Positions 15,977 through 26,700 of a stretch of 64,000 nucleotides of DNA are shown here, piece after piece. The number at the start of each line of letters is the position of its first letter. Within the stretch, counting starts at the first letter, position 1. The notes beneath the pieces were generated by a model. It had not been told where the DNA came from. It saw only the letters and a program-made list of their open reading frames with translations, and did no database searches. Origin of the DNA: Mannheimia granulomatis (GTDB taxonomy: Bacteria > Pseudomonadota > Gammaproteobacteria > Enterobacterales > Pasteurellaceae); the NCBI RefSeq assembly GCF_013377255.1, contig NZ_CP016614.1, forward strand, positions 1,000,501 to 1,064,500. Reading direction: 5' to 3'. A program made the position numbers and the translations under genes.

Positions 15977-17527
15977 CTATTTTTTATTATTCATCGGAAT
16001 GGCAACGGCCGGATCTTCAACGGTTGATTGGGTTTCAATGATTTTTCTCAACCCATAATCGTTTTTATCCGCCTGATTGCTAAATAAATCAATTTCTTTA
16101 TTCAATAACGGATTCTCAATTCCCATCCAATTTGCAATACCGTCAGTAAAATTTAAGCCGGATTTAAAGGCTTTATAGACATTACGCTTAGTATCATCAC
16201 TCGAAATTTTAAATAATGGGATATCGTAGTGTAGTTTACTTTTATCCTTACCGTTTTGAATCAAAATGTTATCTTTACTCATTTCGTGTGATAAGCCATG
16301 GTCAGATAAGTAAATCATTGAAAATGAACGCTGATTAGCTGTTTGGTTTTGAACTAAAGTTTCATACACACGTTTGAGAAATTCGTCTGTTTTCTTAATA
16401 GAAGACACATAGCAATTCACATTAAAATACCGTTTTGGTAATTTATTATCGTCAAACATTTTCGGATAATCGGTTAATCTGTCACAAGTAATCGGGTGAG
16501 AGCCGTATAAATGTAAGAAAATAAAGCGTTTGCCGCTTGCAGGCTCTCTAATCACTTTACTGAAATGCGGGAGCAGTTCAAAATCGCTTACATTGGTATT
16601 TAATGAATCGCCAGCTTTGGTGAAGATTCTGATATCGCTTTTATTGCCGATAGAAGAAATCGGAGTGTCGTAATTACCCAAATAACCTTGATTGGAAATC
16701 CAGTAGGTTTTCACCCCAGCAGACTTAATCAAATCAATTAAGGTCAAAGAATAGTTTGCTTCCCATTTTTCCGTATCCGGTTTAGTGAGCATTAACCGCA
16801 GAGAGGCGATCGTGTTAGTGCCGCCGGCAGTTAGGCCATCAATTAGCGTTCCATTTGCTGAACTCATAAACGGTGTGTTAGGGACCGGGTAGCCATAAGC
16901 ATGGTGGTAGTCTTTTCTTGCACTTTCGCCCATAATTAAGATGTAGTCATCATATTTAGCATTTTCGTTGAGTGTTGATTCTCCCCATTTTGACTCCAAT
17001 GTTAAATTATTTAATACCTCTAACTCTTTTTTGACTTTTAAGCTTGATTGGTAAAATTCATGGAAGAATTTAAAAGGCGCAAGAGAGAAGAGCATCAAAA
17101 TAAATGCACTCATCACAAAGGTTTTGTTTTTTAGAAAACGAATATGATAAATATTGGTAATTTTTCGATAAAAAATGACCGCTAGTACAATCCCAATGCC
17201 TGCTAAAATATGCAATATGGGCAGTTGAGCAAGAAACTCACGACTTTCCATCATATCGGTGGCAAAAATAGAAGCAATATATTCATAGGTAGGCTTACCG
17301 AAATTAATCCCAACCGGGGTATAAAAAGCGTAGGCAATACTGATTGGCAGCAGCAGAAAATAGTAAGTCCACTTGGAACTGGCTAATGCAATGATAAGAA
17401 AAATCCCAAAAAGCAGCTCTAAAATAGTCGGCTGTGGGAAAAATCCTGAGCCGATGAGCATAAGATAGCTTGCAGAACTTGCTAAGAAAAGAGCTGTAAT
17501 AATGCCGAAAATTTGTTTTGAATTCAT
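15977..17527 (-). CDS. Phosphoethanolamine transferase-like sulfatase-family membrane enzyme
   Basis: A 516-residue protein with about five N-terminal membrane helices (up to about residue 155) and a large periplasmic alkaline-phosphatase/sulfatase-fold domain. Catalytic landmarks of EptA-like enzymes are visible: IMGESARKDYHHAYGYP (metal-binding Glu), GTNTIASLRL (probable Thr nucleophile), FLHLYGSHPITC and YLSDHGLSHE (Asp-His metal ligands). The family moves phosphoethanolamine from phosphatidylethanolamine to lipid A, LPS core or other envelope glycans. Which acceptor is used here cannot be told. It is transcribed away from pyrH. Confidence 0.85.
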   Translation of the reverse strand: MNSKQIFGIITALFLASSASYLMLIGSGFFPQPTILELLFGIFLIIALASSKWTYYFLLLPISIAYAFYTPVGINFGKPTYEYIASIFATDMMESREFLAQLPILHILAGIGIVLAVIFYRKITNIYHIRFLKNKTFVMSAFILMLFSLAPFKFFHEFYQSSLKVKKELEVLNNLTLESKWGESTLNENAKYDDYILIMGESARKDYHHAYGYPVPNTPFMSSANGTLIDGLTAGGTNTIASLRLMLTKPDTEKWEANYSLTLIDLIKSAGVKTYWISNQGYLGNYDTPISSIGNKSDIRIFTKAGDSLNTNVSDFELLPHFSKVIREPASGKRFIFLHLYGSHPITCDRLTDYPKMFDDNKLPKRYFNVNCYVSSIKKTDEFLKRVYETLVQNQTANQRSFSMIYLSDHGLSHEMSKDNILIQNGKDKSKLHYDIPLFKISSDDTKRNVYKAFKSGLNFTDGIANWMGIENPLLNKEIDLFSNQADKNDYGLRKIIETQSTVEDPAVAIPMNNKK

Positions 17528-17545
17528 TTAGTTAAAATTTTTCAG

Positions 17546-17574
17546 TTTATCGTAGAAAAGGATTGTTCTATAAT
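17546..17574 (+). promoter_or_regulatory. Candidate pyrH promoter
   Basis: TTTATC (17546-17551), a 17-nt spacer, and a perfect minus-10 TATAAT (17569-17574), 45 nt before pyrH. The minus 35 is weak, so the site rests mainly on the minus 10. Confidence 0.55.
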
Positions 17575-17619
17575 AGCGTAATTTTGTGTTTAGTCCATAC
17601 AGTATAAGAGGCAATTAAA

Positions 17620-18336
17620 ATGAGTAACCCAATCTATAAACGAATTCTTCTCAAATTAAGTGGCGAAGCTTTACAAGGGAACGAAGGTTTTGGTATCGAT
17701 CCGTCCATTCTAGATCGTATGGCGTTAGAGATTAAAGAACTTCTCGCCGAAGGCGTGGAAGTGGGTGTTGTTCTTGGTGGCGGCAACTTATTTCGTGGTG
17801 CAAAATTAGCAAAAGCGGGAATGAACCGTGTAGTGGGCGATCATATGGGCATGCTTGCCACTGTAATGAATGGCCTAGCAATGCGTGATGCCTTGCACCG
17901 TGCAGAGGTGAACGCAAAATTGATGTCAGCATTCCAGTTAAACGGTATTTGTGATACCTATAACTGGTCTGAAGCAATTAAAATGTTAAGAGAAAAGCGT
18001 GTAGTCATTTTCTCGGCAGGTACCGGTAGCCCGTTCTTTACGACCGACTCGGCGGCTTGTTTACGTGGTATTGAAATTGAAGCTGATGTTGTATTAAAAG
18101 CCACAAAAGTGGACGGCGTTTATGACAAAGACCCGGCAAAATACGCAGATGCGAAACTCTATAATAAACTGACTTATGCACAAGTTATCGACCAAGAATT
18201 ACAAGTGATGGACTTAGCGGCATTCACTCTTGCTCGTGATCACGGTATGCCGATTAGAGTGTTTAATATGGGCAAACCGGGTGCATTACGTAAAGTCGTG
18301 TTTGGTACCGAAGAAGGTACAACCATTTCTGAATAA
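17620..18336 (+). CDS. pyrH: Uridylate kinase (UMP kinase)
   Basis: A 238-residue bacterial UMP kinase that makes UDP from UMP and ATP in pyrimidine synthesis. The amino-acid-kinase fold is evident: KRILLKLSGEALQG (about 7-20), GVVLGGGNLFRG (about 48-59) and GTGSPFFTTDSAACLRGIE (about 137-155). Length is that of the E. coli hexameric enzyme. An AGAGG site precedes the ATG. frr follows after 35 nt, the normal pyrH-frr arrangement. Confidence 0.98.
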   Translation: MSNPIYKRILLKLSGEALQGNEGFGIDPSILDRMALEIKELLAEGVEVGVVLGGGNLFRGAKLAKAGMNRVVGDHMGMLATVMNGLAMRDALHRAEVNAKLMSAFQLNGICDTYNWSEAIKMLREKRVVIFSAGTGSPFFTTDSAACLRGIEIEADVVLKATKVDGVYDKDPAKYADAKLYNKLTYAQVIDQELQVMDLAAFTLARDHGMPIRVFNMGKPGALRKVVFGTEEGTTISE

Positions 18337-18371
18337 TTTATTTCTCTGTTTTTTTATAAAGGATAAAATCA

Positions 18372-18929
18372 ATGATTAACGAAATCAAAAAAGATACACA
18401 AGATCGTATGGAAAAAAGCCTAGAGGCTTTAAAAGGTCATATTGCGAAAATTCGTACAGGCCGTGCTCAACCTTCTTTATTAGATGGCATTCAAGTTGAA
18501 TATTATGGTTCAGCGACACCATTACGCCAAGTTGCAAACGTAGTTGCTGAAGACGCACGTACCCTTGCGGTAAACGTGTTTGATAAATCTTTAATTTCAG
18601 CGGTAGAAAAAGCGATTTTAACCTCAGATTTGGGCTTAAACCCATCATCTGCCGGTACCACTATTCGCGTTCCACTTCCACCGTTAACAGAAGAACGTCG
18701 CCGTGATTTAATCAAAATCGTCAAAGCAGAAGGGGAGCAAGGTAAAGTAGCTATCCGTAATGTTCGTCGTGATGCGAATGATCAAATCAAAGCATTATTG
18801 AAAGATAAAGAGATCAGCGAAAACGAGCAGCATAAAGCCGAAGAAGATATTCAAAAAATTACTGATACTTTCATCAAAAAAGTTGATGAAGTATTGGCAG
18901 CAAAAGAGAAAGAGTTATTAGATTTCTAA
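18372..18929 (+). CDS. frr: Ribosome recycling factor
   Basis: A 185-residue RRF, full length for the family. Recognisable segments are IRTGRAQPSLLDGIQVEYYG (about 30-49) and the conserved LPPLTEERRRDLIK (about 100-113), then VAIRNVRRDAN. With EF-G it splits post-termination ribosomes. It forms a unit with pyrH and is followed by a USS-based terminator. Confidence 0.98.
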   Translation: MINEIKKDTQDRMEKSLEALKGHIAKIRTGRAQPSLLDGIQVEYYGSATPLRQVANVVAEDARTLAVNVFDKSLISAVEKAILTSDLGLNPSSAGTTIRVPLPPLTEERRRDLIKIVKAEGEQGKVAIRNVRRDANDQIKALLKDKEISENEQHKAEEDIQKITDTFIKKVDEVLAAKEKELLDF

Positions 18930-18952
18930 TTTGCAAAAAAGATGAAAAAATT

Positions 18953-18990
18953 AACCGCTTGTAATTGATGATTACAAGCGGTTGTTTTTT
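18953..18990. terminator. Terminator built from a USS inverted pair, after frr
   Basis: AACCGCTTGTAAT (18953-18965) pairs perfectly with ATTACAAGCGGTT (18971-18983), followed by G and six T. Both arms are uptake-signal cores in opposite orientation. It terminates frr, and the A-rich left flank may serve gpmA on the minus strand. Confidence 0.9.
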
Positions 18991-19005
18991 ATCGAAAATT
19001 TACCA

Positions 19006-19689
19006 TTATAAGTAACGTTTGCTGATAACTTTTAAGTTATCGTCTAATTCATACACTAATGGTTGACCGGTTGGGATTTCTAAATCCATGATATCTGCGT
19101 CAGAAATTCCTTCAATGTGTTTTGCTAATGCACGTAATGAGTTACCGTGAGCGGTTACAAGAACACGTTTGCCGGAAATTAATGCCGGAGCAATTTGATC
19201 TTCCCAGAATGGTAATACACGCTCAAGCGTGATTTTTAAGTTTTCGGCATTTGGAATTAAATCTTTCGGTAAATTTGCATAACGGCGGTCGTTATGAGCA
19301 GAATTTGGATCTTGTGGGTCTAAATCCGGAGGAGAAATATCGTAAGAACGACGCCAGATGTGAACTTGCTCATCACCGTATTTTTCTGCTGTTTCTTTTT
19401 TGTCTAAACCTTGTAACGCACCGTAATGACGCTCATTTAAACGCCAGTTTTTCACTTGAGGAATCCATAATTGATCAGATTCTTCTAACACGATATTACA
19501 GGTTTTGATTGCACGAGTTAAAACAGAAGTGAAAGCGATATCAAATTCAAAACCTGCTGCTTTTAATTTTTGACCTGCTGATTTTGCTTCTTCAATACCA
19601 CGCTCTGTTAAATTAACATCACGCCAACCTGTAAATAAGTTTTTAGCATTCCATTCACTGAAACCGTGGCGGATAAATACTAATTGCAT
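19006..19689 (-). CDS. gpmA: 2,3-bisphosphoglycerate-dependent phosphoglycerate mutase
   Basis: A 227-residue cofactor-dependent phosphoglycerate mutase converting 3- and 2-phosphoglycerate in glycolysis. The phosphohistidine motif FIRHGFSEWN is at residues 5-14; NERHYGALQG (about 85-94) and VTAHGNSLRALAKH complete the active site. It is shorter than E. coli GpmA (250) but matches the compact Pasteurellaceae/Gram-positive length. It is convergent with frr and divergent from envC. Confidence 0.96.
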   Translation of the reverse strand: MQLVFIRHGFSEWNAKNLFTGWRDVNLTERGIEEAKSAGQKLKAAGFEFDIAFTSVLTRAIKTCNIVLEESDQLWIPQVKNWRLNERHYGALQGLDKKETAEKYGDEQVHIWRRSYDISPPDLDPQDPNSAHNDRRYANLPKDLIPNAENLKITLERVLPFWEDQIAPALISGKRVLVTAHGNSLRALAKHIEGISDADIMDLEIPTGQPLVYELDDNLKVISKRYL

Positions 19690-19861
19690 AATAACTCCTT
19701 GCTTTGAGTAAAAAATAACGGATTTAAAACTGCGTTATTTATAGCAAAATTCTCTCCATTTTGAAATAGATAGTTAAATTCTTTCACTAAAAAGCTGATC
19801 TTAAGCAAATAACCGATTAGAATATAGCCTTAGCGATATTTGGAATAAAAAAGGAATACTT

Positions 19862-21013
19862 GTGAAACGAAGAAATTTTGACTTTTGGGCATTACTATTG
19901 GGCGGAGCAATTAGCCTTTCCGCATCTTTTTCTTTTGCAAATAACCTTAATCAGATTCAGCAGAAAATTCAGCAACAAACTTCTAAAATTAATGAGCAGA
20001 AACAAAAGCGTACTGCTTTACAATCAACATTAAAAACCCAAGAAGTTGAAATGGGCAAAGTGTTAGATAAACTGCAAAAAACAGAAATGTCATTAGGTGA
20101 AATTCGCCAAACCATTAAGGCAACTGAGCTTGAAATCAGTCGTCTTGAAAAACAAGAGAGGCAGCAAAAAGAAAAATTAAAAGAACAACTGGATTCTGCT
20201 TATCGTTCAGGCGTTAATCCTTCTGTATTAGAGCGTTTAATGTCTGAAGATGCAAAAAATGCAGAAAGAATGACCGCTTATTATGAGCATATGAATAATA
20301 TTCGTATTGATGCCATTCACGAAATTCGCAAAACACAGGCAGACTTAAAAGCCAGACGAGATGAGTTAAAAGGTCAGCAAAAAGATCATCAATCACAATT
20401 AAACGAACATAAAAAACAAGAGCGAGATTTAAAGAAAGTACAAGCCCAGCGTGAGAGTACGCTACGTTCCATTGATAAAACGCTTGAGCAAGATCAAAGC
20501 CGTTTAAAGAATTTGCGGAATAATGAAGCTGCTTTAAGGCAGCAATTGGAACAGGCACAAAGAGAATCTGAGCAAGCTCAAAAACGTGAGCAGCAAGCAG
20601 CAAAATCTAAGTCTCAATCTAACGCTAACGCGAAAGTAGATACTACACCAATTAAGGCCGGTAGATATACGATGCCGGTATCGGGCAACGTGATTACTAA
20701 GTTTGGTAATAATTGGCATGGTGTTGTTATTGCCGCACCTGCCGGTACATCTGTGAAAGCAATGGCTTCCGGTCGGGTGATTATGGCACAATGGCTTGCA
20801 GGTTATGGGCAAATGGTTGCAATTGATCATGGCAATGGAGATATTTCCCTTTATGGCTATAACCAATCAATTTCCGTTAGCAAAGGAAGCCGGGTACAAG
20901 GTGGTCAGGTGATTGCCAAAGTGGGTAACAGCGGAGGACAAAATCGATCAGCTCTTTATTTTGGTGTGACTCGAAAAGGAACACCGATTAATCCTTTAAA
21001 TTTGGTGAAATAA
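19862..21013 (+). CDS. envC: EnvC, murein hydrolase activator
   Basis: A 383-residue periplasmic protein. Signal peptide (about 1-26, ending SFSFA), long coiled coil rich in Gln, Lys and Glu (about 27-245), then a C-terminal LytM/M23 domain (about 265-383). Expected metal ligands are degenerate (WHGVVI near the first site, SALYFGV instead of HxH), the mark of a non-catalytic activator. EnvC turns on AmiA/AmiB amidases at the septum. It starts with GTG; AAGGAA lies just upstream. yibQ follows after 3 nt. Confidence 0.93.
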   Translation: MKRRNFDFWALLLGGAISLSASFSFANNLNQIQQKIQQQTSKINEQKQKRTALQSTLKTQEVEMGKVLDKLQKTEMSLGEIRQTIKATELEISRLEKQERQQKEKLKEQLDSAYRSGVNPSVLERLMSEDAKNAERMTAYYEHMNNIRIDAIHEIRKTQADLKARRDELKGQQKDHQSQLNEHKKQERDLKKVQAQRESTLRSIDKTLEQDQSRLKNLRNNEAALRQQLEQAQRESEQAQKREQQAAKSKSQSNANAKVDTTPIKAGRYTMPVSGNVITKFGNNWHGVVIAAPAGTSVKAMASGRVIMAQWLAGYGQMVAIDHGNGDISLYGYNQSISVSKGSRVQGGQVIAKVGNSGGQNRSALYFGVTRKGTPINPLNLVK

Positions 21014-21016
21014 TTA

Positions 21017-21862
21017 ATGTTAAAAGAAGTTTACAAGCGATTAAATTTGAGTATTTTTTTGCAAATTTTTCTGTTTTTTCCACCGCTTGCACAGGCAGCA
21101 AAACTAGCTATTGTTATTGATGATGTCGGTTATCGAGTAAAAGAAGATAAGGCTATCTTATCAATGCCGAAAGAGGTGAGTGTGGCGATTATTCCATCGG
21201 CCCCTTATGCGAAAGCCAGAGCGATTGATGCTCATCACCAAAAGCGGGATATTTTAATTCACCTGCCAATGGAGCCTAAATCCAAGCAACCTATTGAACA
21301 AGGCGGACTTAAAATTGGTGATAGCGAAGAAAAACTTCGGAAACTTATTGAGAGTTCTCGTGGTCAAGTACCATATGCTATTGGTTTAAATAATCATATG
21401 GGAAGTGGTGCAACCTCAGATAGTCAAACGATGATAAATTTGATGAATGTGCTAAAAGAAAATCAACTATTCTTTTTAGATAGTAAAACCATTGGTAGCA
21501 GTGTTGCTGCAAAAATTGCCCGCCAAATGGGTATCAGTACACTGGAGCGAGATATTTTCTTAGACGATAGCGATGAGTTTGCCAATGTGCAAAAGCAGTT
21601 TTTATTAGCCGTTGAACGCGCAAAGAAATACGGCGTAGCGGTGGTTATTGGGCATCCACGTCAAAATACAATTCGTGTGTTGAAGAATACTTTAGCCAAA
21701 TTACCCAAAGAGGTTGAGTTAGTTAGTATCGGAGCACTTTGGCGAAACGAAAAAGTCACACCGGAAAAACCACTTATTATGCTATTTGAGCATGAGCCGG
21801 CAGTTACATCTATACCGCCTTATGAAAGCATTCCGCTTTTACGTGGTATTCCAAGAGAATAA
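21017..21862 (+). CDS. yibQ: Divergent polysaccharide deacetylase family protein (YibQ-like)
   Basis: A 281-residue exported protein of the divergent polysaccharide deacetylase family. A hydrophobic N-terminus (about 10-28, ending AQA) is followed by the family start LAIVIDDVGY (about 30-39); NNHMGSGATSD and VVIGHPR carry further putative ligand residues. Family members sit next to envC in many gammaproteobacteria, so a role in envelope or septal wall metabolism is likely but unproven. It is 3 nt from envC and 10 nt from tamA. Confidence 0.88.
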   Translation: MLKEVYKRLNLSIFLQIFLFFPPLAQAAKLAIVIDDVGYRVKEDKAILSMPKEVSVAIIPSAPYAKARAIDAHHQKRDILIHLPMEPKSKQPIEQGGLKIGDSEEKLRKLIESSRGQVPYAIGLNNHMGSGATSDSQTMINLMNVLKENQLFFLDSKTIGSSVAAKIARQMGISTLERDIFLDDSDEFANVQKQFLLAVERAKKYGVAVVIGHPRQNTIRVLKNTLAKLPKEVELVSIGALWRNEKVTPEKPLIMLFEHEPAVTSIPPYESIPLLRGIPRE

Positions 21863-21872
21863 AAGGTCAACA

Positions 21873-23720
21873 ATGAATACAAAATTTCATTTTTTAACAT
21901 ATTGCTGTTTAGTTGCGTTCGCCTCAATGGCACAAGCAGAGCCGTCTAAGCGTATTACAGATATCGATGCCGATAAAGTTGAAGAATTAGAAGAGGACTT
22001 AGCAGAAGCCTCCTCAGAAGAATTGATAGAAGAAGATAGGGTTGAGCCACTCGTCGATTTAGAAATAAAAGGCATTAGAGATAAAGAGGCAAAGAAAAAT
22101 GTCAATTTATATTTAGCCCAAATTGCTAATGAATATGCAGATGGTTCAGAACGCTATCAATATTTAGTACAAACCAATGTTGATAAAGCATTAAGAGCTT
22201 TAGGTTATTACAACAGCCAATATCAATTTGTGCAGCTTCCTCGTAACGGAAAGAAACCGCTATTGGTGTTAAATGTACAATTAGGCAAAGAAACTGTCAA
22301 AATTGATGAGACTGATATCGTCTTGCAAGGTGAAGCGAAAGAAGATGATGCATTTATTCGATTAGTTGAAAAGGCACCGAAATCAGGATCTAGGCTTAAT
22401 CATAAAACCTATGAAAATTTTAAAAGTAATATTGAAAGCAATGCTTTTAGTCGAGGGTATTTTGATGGACATTGGCTATATCATCGCTTAGAAGTTTATC
22501 CACTCGATCACAAAGCAGACTGGCGTTTGGGCTATGACAGTGGTAGCCGTTATCTCTATGGGGATATCACTTTTGTGGATAATCAAATTCAAGAAGAATA
22601 TTTACGCAATATTCTCAAAATCCAGACAGGTGATCCTTATTTAGCAAGCGATCTTTCCGTTTTAACTCAAGACTATTTATCGAGTAAATGGTTTTCGTCT
22701 GTTATGGTTGAGCCTCACTTAAATGAACAAGATAAACGGGTGAACTTAAATGTCCTTTTCAAACCAAGAAAGAAGAACGAAGTAGAAATTGGAATTGGTT
22801 TTGAAACTGAAGTTGGTCCACGTTTACAACTTAACTGGAAAAAAACTTGGCTAAACAGCCGTGGTCACAGCATTGAGACTCGAACTTATGTATCAAAGCC
22901 TGAGCAAACATTTGAATTAGGTTATAACATTCCGTTAAGGAAAGACCCTTTACACTACTATTATCAATTATCCGGTACTTTGGAAAACGAAAACCAAAAT
23001 GACACCAAATCAACCGCGGCAACTTTAGGATTACAACGTTTTTGGACGCGTGAAACCGGTTGGTCATTTTCAGCTGGCGTAAAAGCGCGTTATGATTCTT
23101 TTACTCAAGCACAAGATCGTTTTAAAACATTGTTAATTTATCCAACCGCTTCGCTCAACAGAACCCGAACAGATGGTAAACCTTATCCGTTATGGGGCGA
23201 TACGCAAAAATTAACCGTAAACTGGGGGAGTAAAGCTTTTGGTTCAGATGTAAATTTTTATAGTTATAAGGCTTCAACCTCTTGGGCTAGAACCTATTTT
23301 GATAATCATCGTTTCTACTTAAGAGCAGAAATCGGTTATATAAAGGCGAATCAATTTGAGCGTATTCCACCGGCTTTGCGTTATTTCGCCGGTGGTGATA
23401 TGAGTGTTCGTGGCTTTGGCTATAAAGATATTTCTCCGCGTGATCCTAAAAATGGAAAACGTGTTGGCGGCTCTCACTTAGCGACAGGTGCGGTCGAATA
23501 TCAATACCAGGTTTACCCGGGGTGGTGGGCGGCAATATTTTACGACACCGGGTTGGCTTCTAATAAATTTAAAACCAAAGATCTACATTCGGGAACAGGT
23601 ATTGGTGTCCGTTGGGCATCGCCAATCGGTGCAATTAAATTTGATGTCGGTACACCGGTGAAATCGCCTGATAATAAAAAAGGCTTTCAAATTTATATTG
23701 GTTTAGGTTCGGATCTTTAA
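21873..23720 (+). CDS. tamA: TamA, Omp85-family outer-membrane translocation protein
   Basis: A 615-residue Omp85 protein of the TamA type. Signal peptide MNTKFHFLTYCCLVAFASMAQA; an acidic linker (EELEEDLAEA-like) and three POTRA-like domains (to about 260); then a C-terminal 16-strand barrel with the Omp85 signature FAGGDMSVRGFGY and a terminal GLGSDL. I chose 21873, not the longer frame from 21786, because the signal peptide starts there. With TamB it forms the translocation and assembly module for some outer-membrane proteins and for phospholipid transport. Confidence 0.94.
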   Translation: MNTKFHFLTYCCLVAFASMAQAEPSKRITDIDADKVEELEEDLAEASSEELIEEDRVEPLVDLEIKGIRDKEAKKNVNLYLAQIANEYADGSERYQYLVQTNVDKALRALGYYNSQYQFVQLPRNGKKPLLVLNVQLGKETVKIDETDIVLQGEAKEDDAFIRLVEKAPKSGSRLNHKTYENFKSNIESNAFSRGYFDGHWLYHRLEVYPLDHKADWRLGYDSGSRYLYGDITFVDNQIQEEYLRNILKIQTGDPYLASDLSVLTQDYLSSKWFSSVMVEPHLNEQDKRVNLNVLFKPRKKNEVEIGIGFETEVGPRLQLNWKKTWLNSRGHSIETRTYVSKPEQTFELGYNIPLRKDPLHYYYQLSGTLENENQNDTKSTAATLGLQRFWTRETGWSFSAGVKARYDSFTQAQDRFKTLLIYPTASLNRTRTDGKPYPLWGDTQKLTVNWGSKAFGSDVNFYSYKASTSWARTYFDNHRFYLRAEIGYIKANQFERIPPALRYFAGGDMSVRGFGYKDISPRDPKNGKRVGGSHLATGAVEYQYQVYPGWWAAIFYDTGLASNKFKTKDLHSGTGIGVRWASPIGAIKFDVGTPVKSPDNKKGFQIYIGLGSDL

Positions 23721-23773
23721 GTGGCAGCAAGCGGTCAATTTTAGATAAATTTTTACAGTTATTAATCACGACT

Positions 23774-26700
23774 ATGAACGAAGAAAAACAACAAGTAATG
23801 CAAAATCAAAATACGATACTGCCTGAACAGGCATCTCCTACATCGGATAAAAATGAAGTCGATAAAACCTCCTCAAAAGCTCCAACATGGCGTTGGTTAC
23901 GTTGGGGGATTTGCGTATTGCTTATTGTGTTGTTAATTCCGCTTCTGTTTTTAGCTACAGGATATGGGCAGCGTAAAGCGCTTACGTTGGTAGATAAATT
24001 TGTTGAGCCATTACAAATTGGGATGGTAGAAGGTAGCCTGCAAGAGGGGCTGACATTAACCGATACTCAGTTTGTGATAGATGGTGTGAATGTACAGGTA
24101 GGTAAAGCTGATTTACATCTTGGTTTTAATTGCTTGGTGCATTATGAAGTCTGCCTGAATAATCTGAGTGTGAAAGATACTTCAGTGGTCATTGATACTA
24201 CTAAATTACCCCCTTCTCAAGAAAAAGAGGATACAAAGCCCTTTACCGAGTTGAATTTGCCGCTTGGAATTTCTGCTAACAATATTCAGCTGGACAATAT
24301 TGATGTGAAGGTGGATGAAACAGAAATTCACCTTAACCATTTTCACTCAGCTCTTTCCGGGAAAGGGCGTTCAGTTACGCTACATTCGACCAAATTAGAC
24401 GGTTTAAATCTGTTGTTAGCTTTAAAATTAGAGGAAGCAGAACAGAAACAAGCGGTTGATTTTGATGAAAAAATAGCAAAATCGGACGATGAGTTACCGA
24501 CAACACTAACCAATGCCCAAGAAGTAGCAGATAAGGTCGTAAAAGAAGCTGTAGAAAAAACAGGAGAAAAAGTTGTTGAGCAATTCCATGAATTGCAAGG
24601 TAAAACGCCGGAAAAAGTGGCTCAAGAACCACGCAACAATATTGACTGGGCAACTATTCGCGCCGAATTGGAAAAACCATTATTAGATAAACAAGTTCGC
24701 TTTACATTACCTTTAGATTTAATGGTTGAGCAAATTGAGGTAAAAAATGTAGCCCTTGCACAAAAAGCTAAGGATGAAAAAGGAAACAATATTGAGCCGA
24801 TTTCTTTGTTAAAAGTAGATTCTTTAGATTTAAAAGCACAAGCAAAAGATCAACATCTTGCTTTGCAATACCTTGATTTTAAAAGCGATCAAGGTGATTT
24901 GACAGCAAAAGGGGAATTATCCTTAAAAGATAATTATCCATTGGTATGGAATCTAGAAGGGTATGAGGCAAAAAATGCAAAGGTGAAACTTCCGTTTAGC
25001 CATATTAACGCTGATATTTCCGGTGAATTATATGAAACAACAAGACTGAATGTTTTAACTAAAGGCGCAATTAACGCGACTGTTAGCGGTAATGTTCAAT
25101 TAGCCGAAGCTAAAACACCTTTTGATCTTAGTTTAAAAAGTGAGTCAATGCGTTATCCTTTTGCAGTACAGCAAGGGGATGATGTGTTGAAGTTAGAGAA
25201 TATTGATATTCGCTTAAGTGGTGATCTACTTCAATATGATTTGGTGGCAAATCTGAGCGCAAAAGGTATGGGGATACCGCCAAGTTCTGCGCTATTGAAA
25301 GGCAATGGAGAGCTGACACATTTTAATGTTCAAGATTTAACGCTAAATACATTAGGGGGTAAGGCTCAGTTACAAGGAGCTGCGGATTGGGTAGATGGTG
25401 TCCAATGGGATGCAAACCTTGCGTTAAATGACATTAATACTAAATCATTATTGGCTGATTGGCCTGCCCAGCTTTCCGGCTCACTTAAATCGAAAGGTTA
25501 TGCAGCGCGAGGCAATTTAGGTTCAGACTGGAATGTAGATATCTCGAATATCGATTTAAAAGGATTGTTGCAGCAGAAAAATCTGAAATTAACCGGTGAT
25601 CTTAATGCCAATAATCAGCAATTTTTAAATGTGCCGGCACTGTCTCTTGTGTATGGTGAAAATAAAATTGATGTTAAAGGGAGTTTAGGCGAAAAATCCG
25701 ATTTCTATGCAGATATTAAAGCTCCGAATCTACAAGGACTAGTACCGAATTTAAAAGCCGGCATAAGTGGTAATGTTAAGTTATCGGGGCAAGTGTCTCA
25801 ACCTAATATGGATGTAGACTTAGTTGCGTCTAATGTAAGTTATGATCAATTCAAATTACAGCATCTAACTGCCAAAGGTAAAATCACGACAGAAAAAACG
25901 ATTCAAGGTGATGTTGAGTTAGGGCTACGCCAGTTTGCATATAATGATATTAAAGTAGAGAGTGCAACAGTATTGGCGCAGGGCAATGAAGCAAATCATA
26001 CGTTAAAATTAACCTCAAAAGGGAATCCTGTTGGGGCTGATTTGCAAATTTCCGGAAAATTTGACCGCTTGCAACAGATTTGGGAAGGGCAATTAAGCCA
26101 AGTTGCGATTCAGTCTAAGGATTTTGGCAAATTCCAAACCGACAAAGCGGTAAATGTGAAATATGACAACAAGGCAATTAATGCGAATGTATCTGCTCAC
26201 TGTTGGCATAATCCGAAAATTAATTTGTGTTTCCCGACTGCCTTTAATGCAGGTGTTGAAGGAAAAGTACCTTTTGAATTACGCAATTTTAATTTAGCCG
26301 TATTACAAGAGTTTTTGGATAAAAACAGCCAGATTTCTGGCATTGTGAATGCAAAAGGTGATGCTGCTTGGTTTAAGAACAAACAGCCTGAAGTTAATGT
26401 GGATCTCACATCCAATTCGATTAAGTTTCTACAAAAAATGGAAGGTGGTAAAAGTTTTCCGTTAACGGTTTCGCCATTGAAAATTAATTTAAAAATGGCA
26501 GAGAATAATTTAGTGCTGAAATCAGATTTACGAATGGAAAATAACGGTAGGTTATCGACCGATGTAGTGATGAAAGATTTAAATAAAGCAAGAACGTTGT
26601 CGGGCAATATTCATATTGATCAATTAACTCTAAGACTCTTTCGTCCTTTGTTAAATAAAGGTGATTCAGTTGATGGTAATATTAACGCTCGCCTAACTTT

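Noticed and set aside
20214..20866. Long minus-strand frames opposite envC
   Set aside because: Codon mirror of the coiled-coil and LytM coding region; no ribosome site, no recognisable domains.
26197..26607. 136-codon minus-strand frame opposite tamB
   Set aside because: Lies fully inside the strongly supported tamB frame and lacks start signals.
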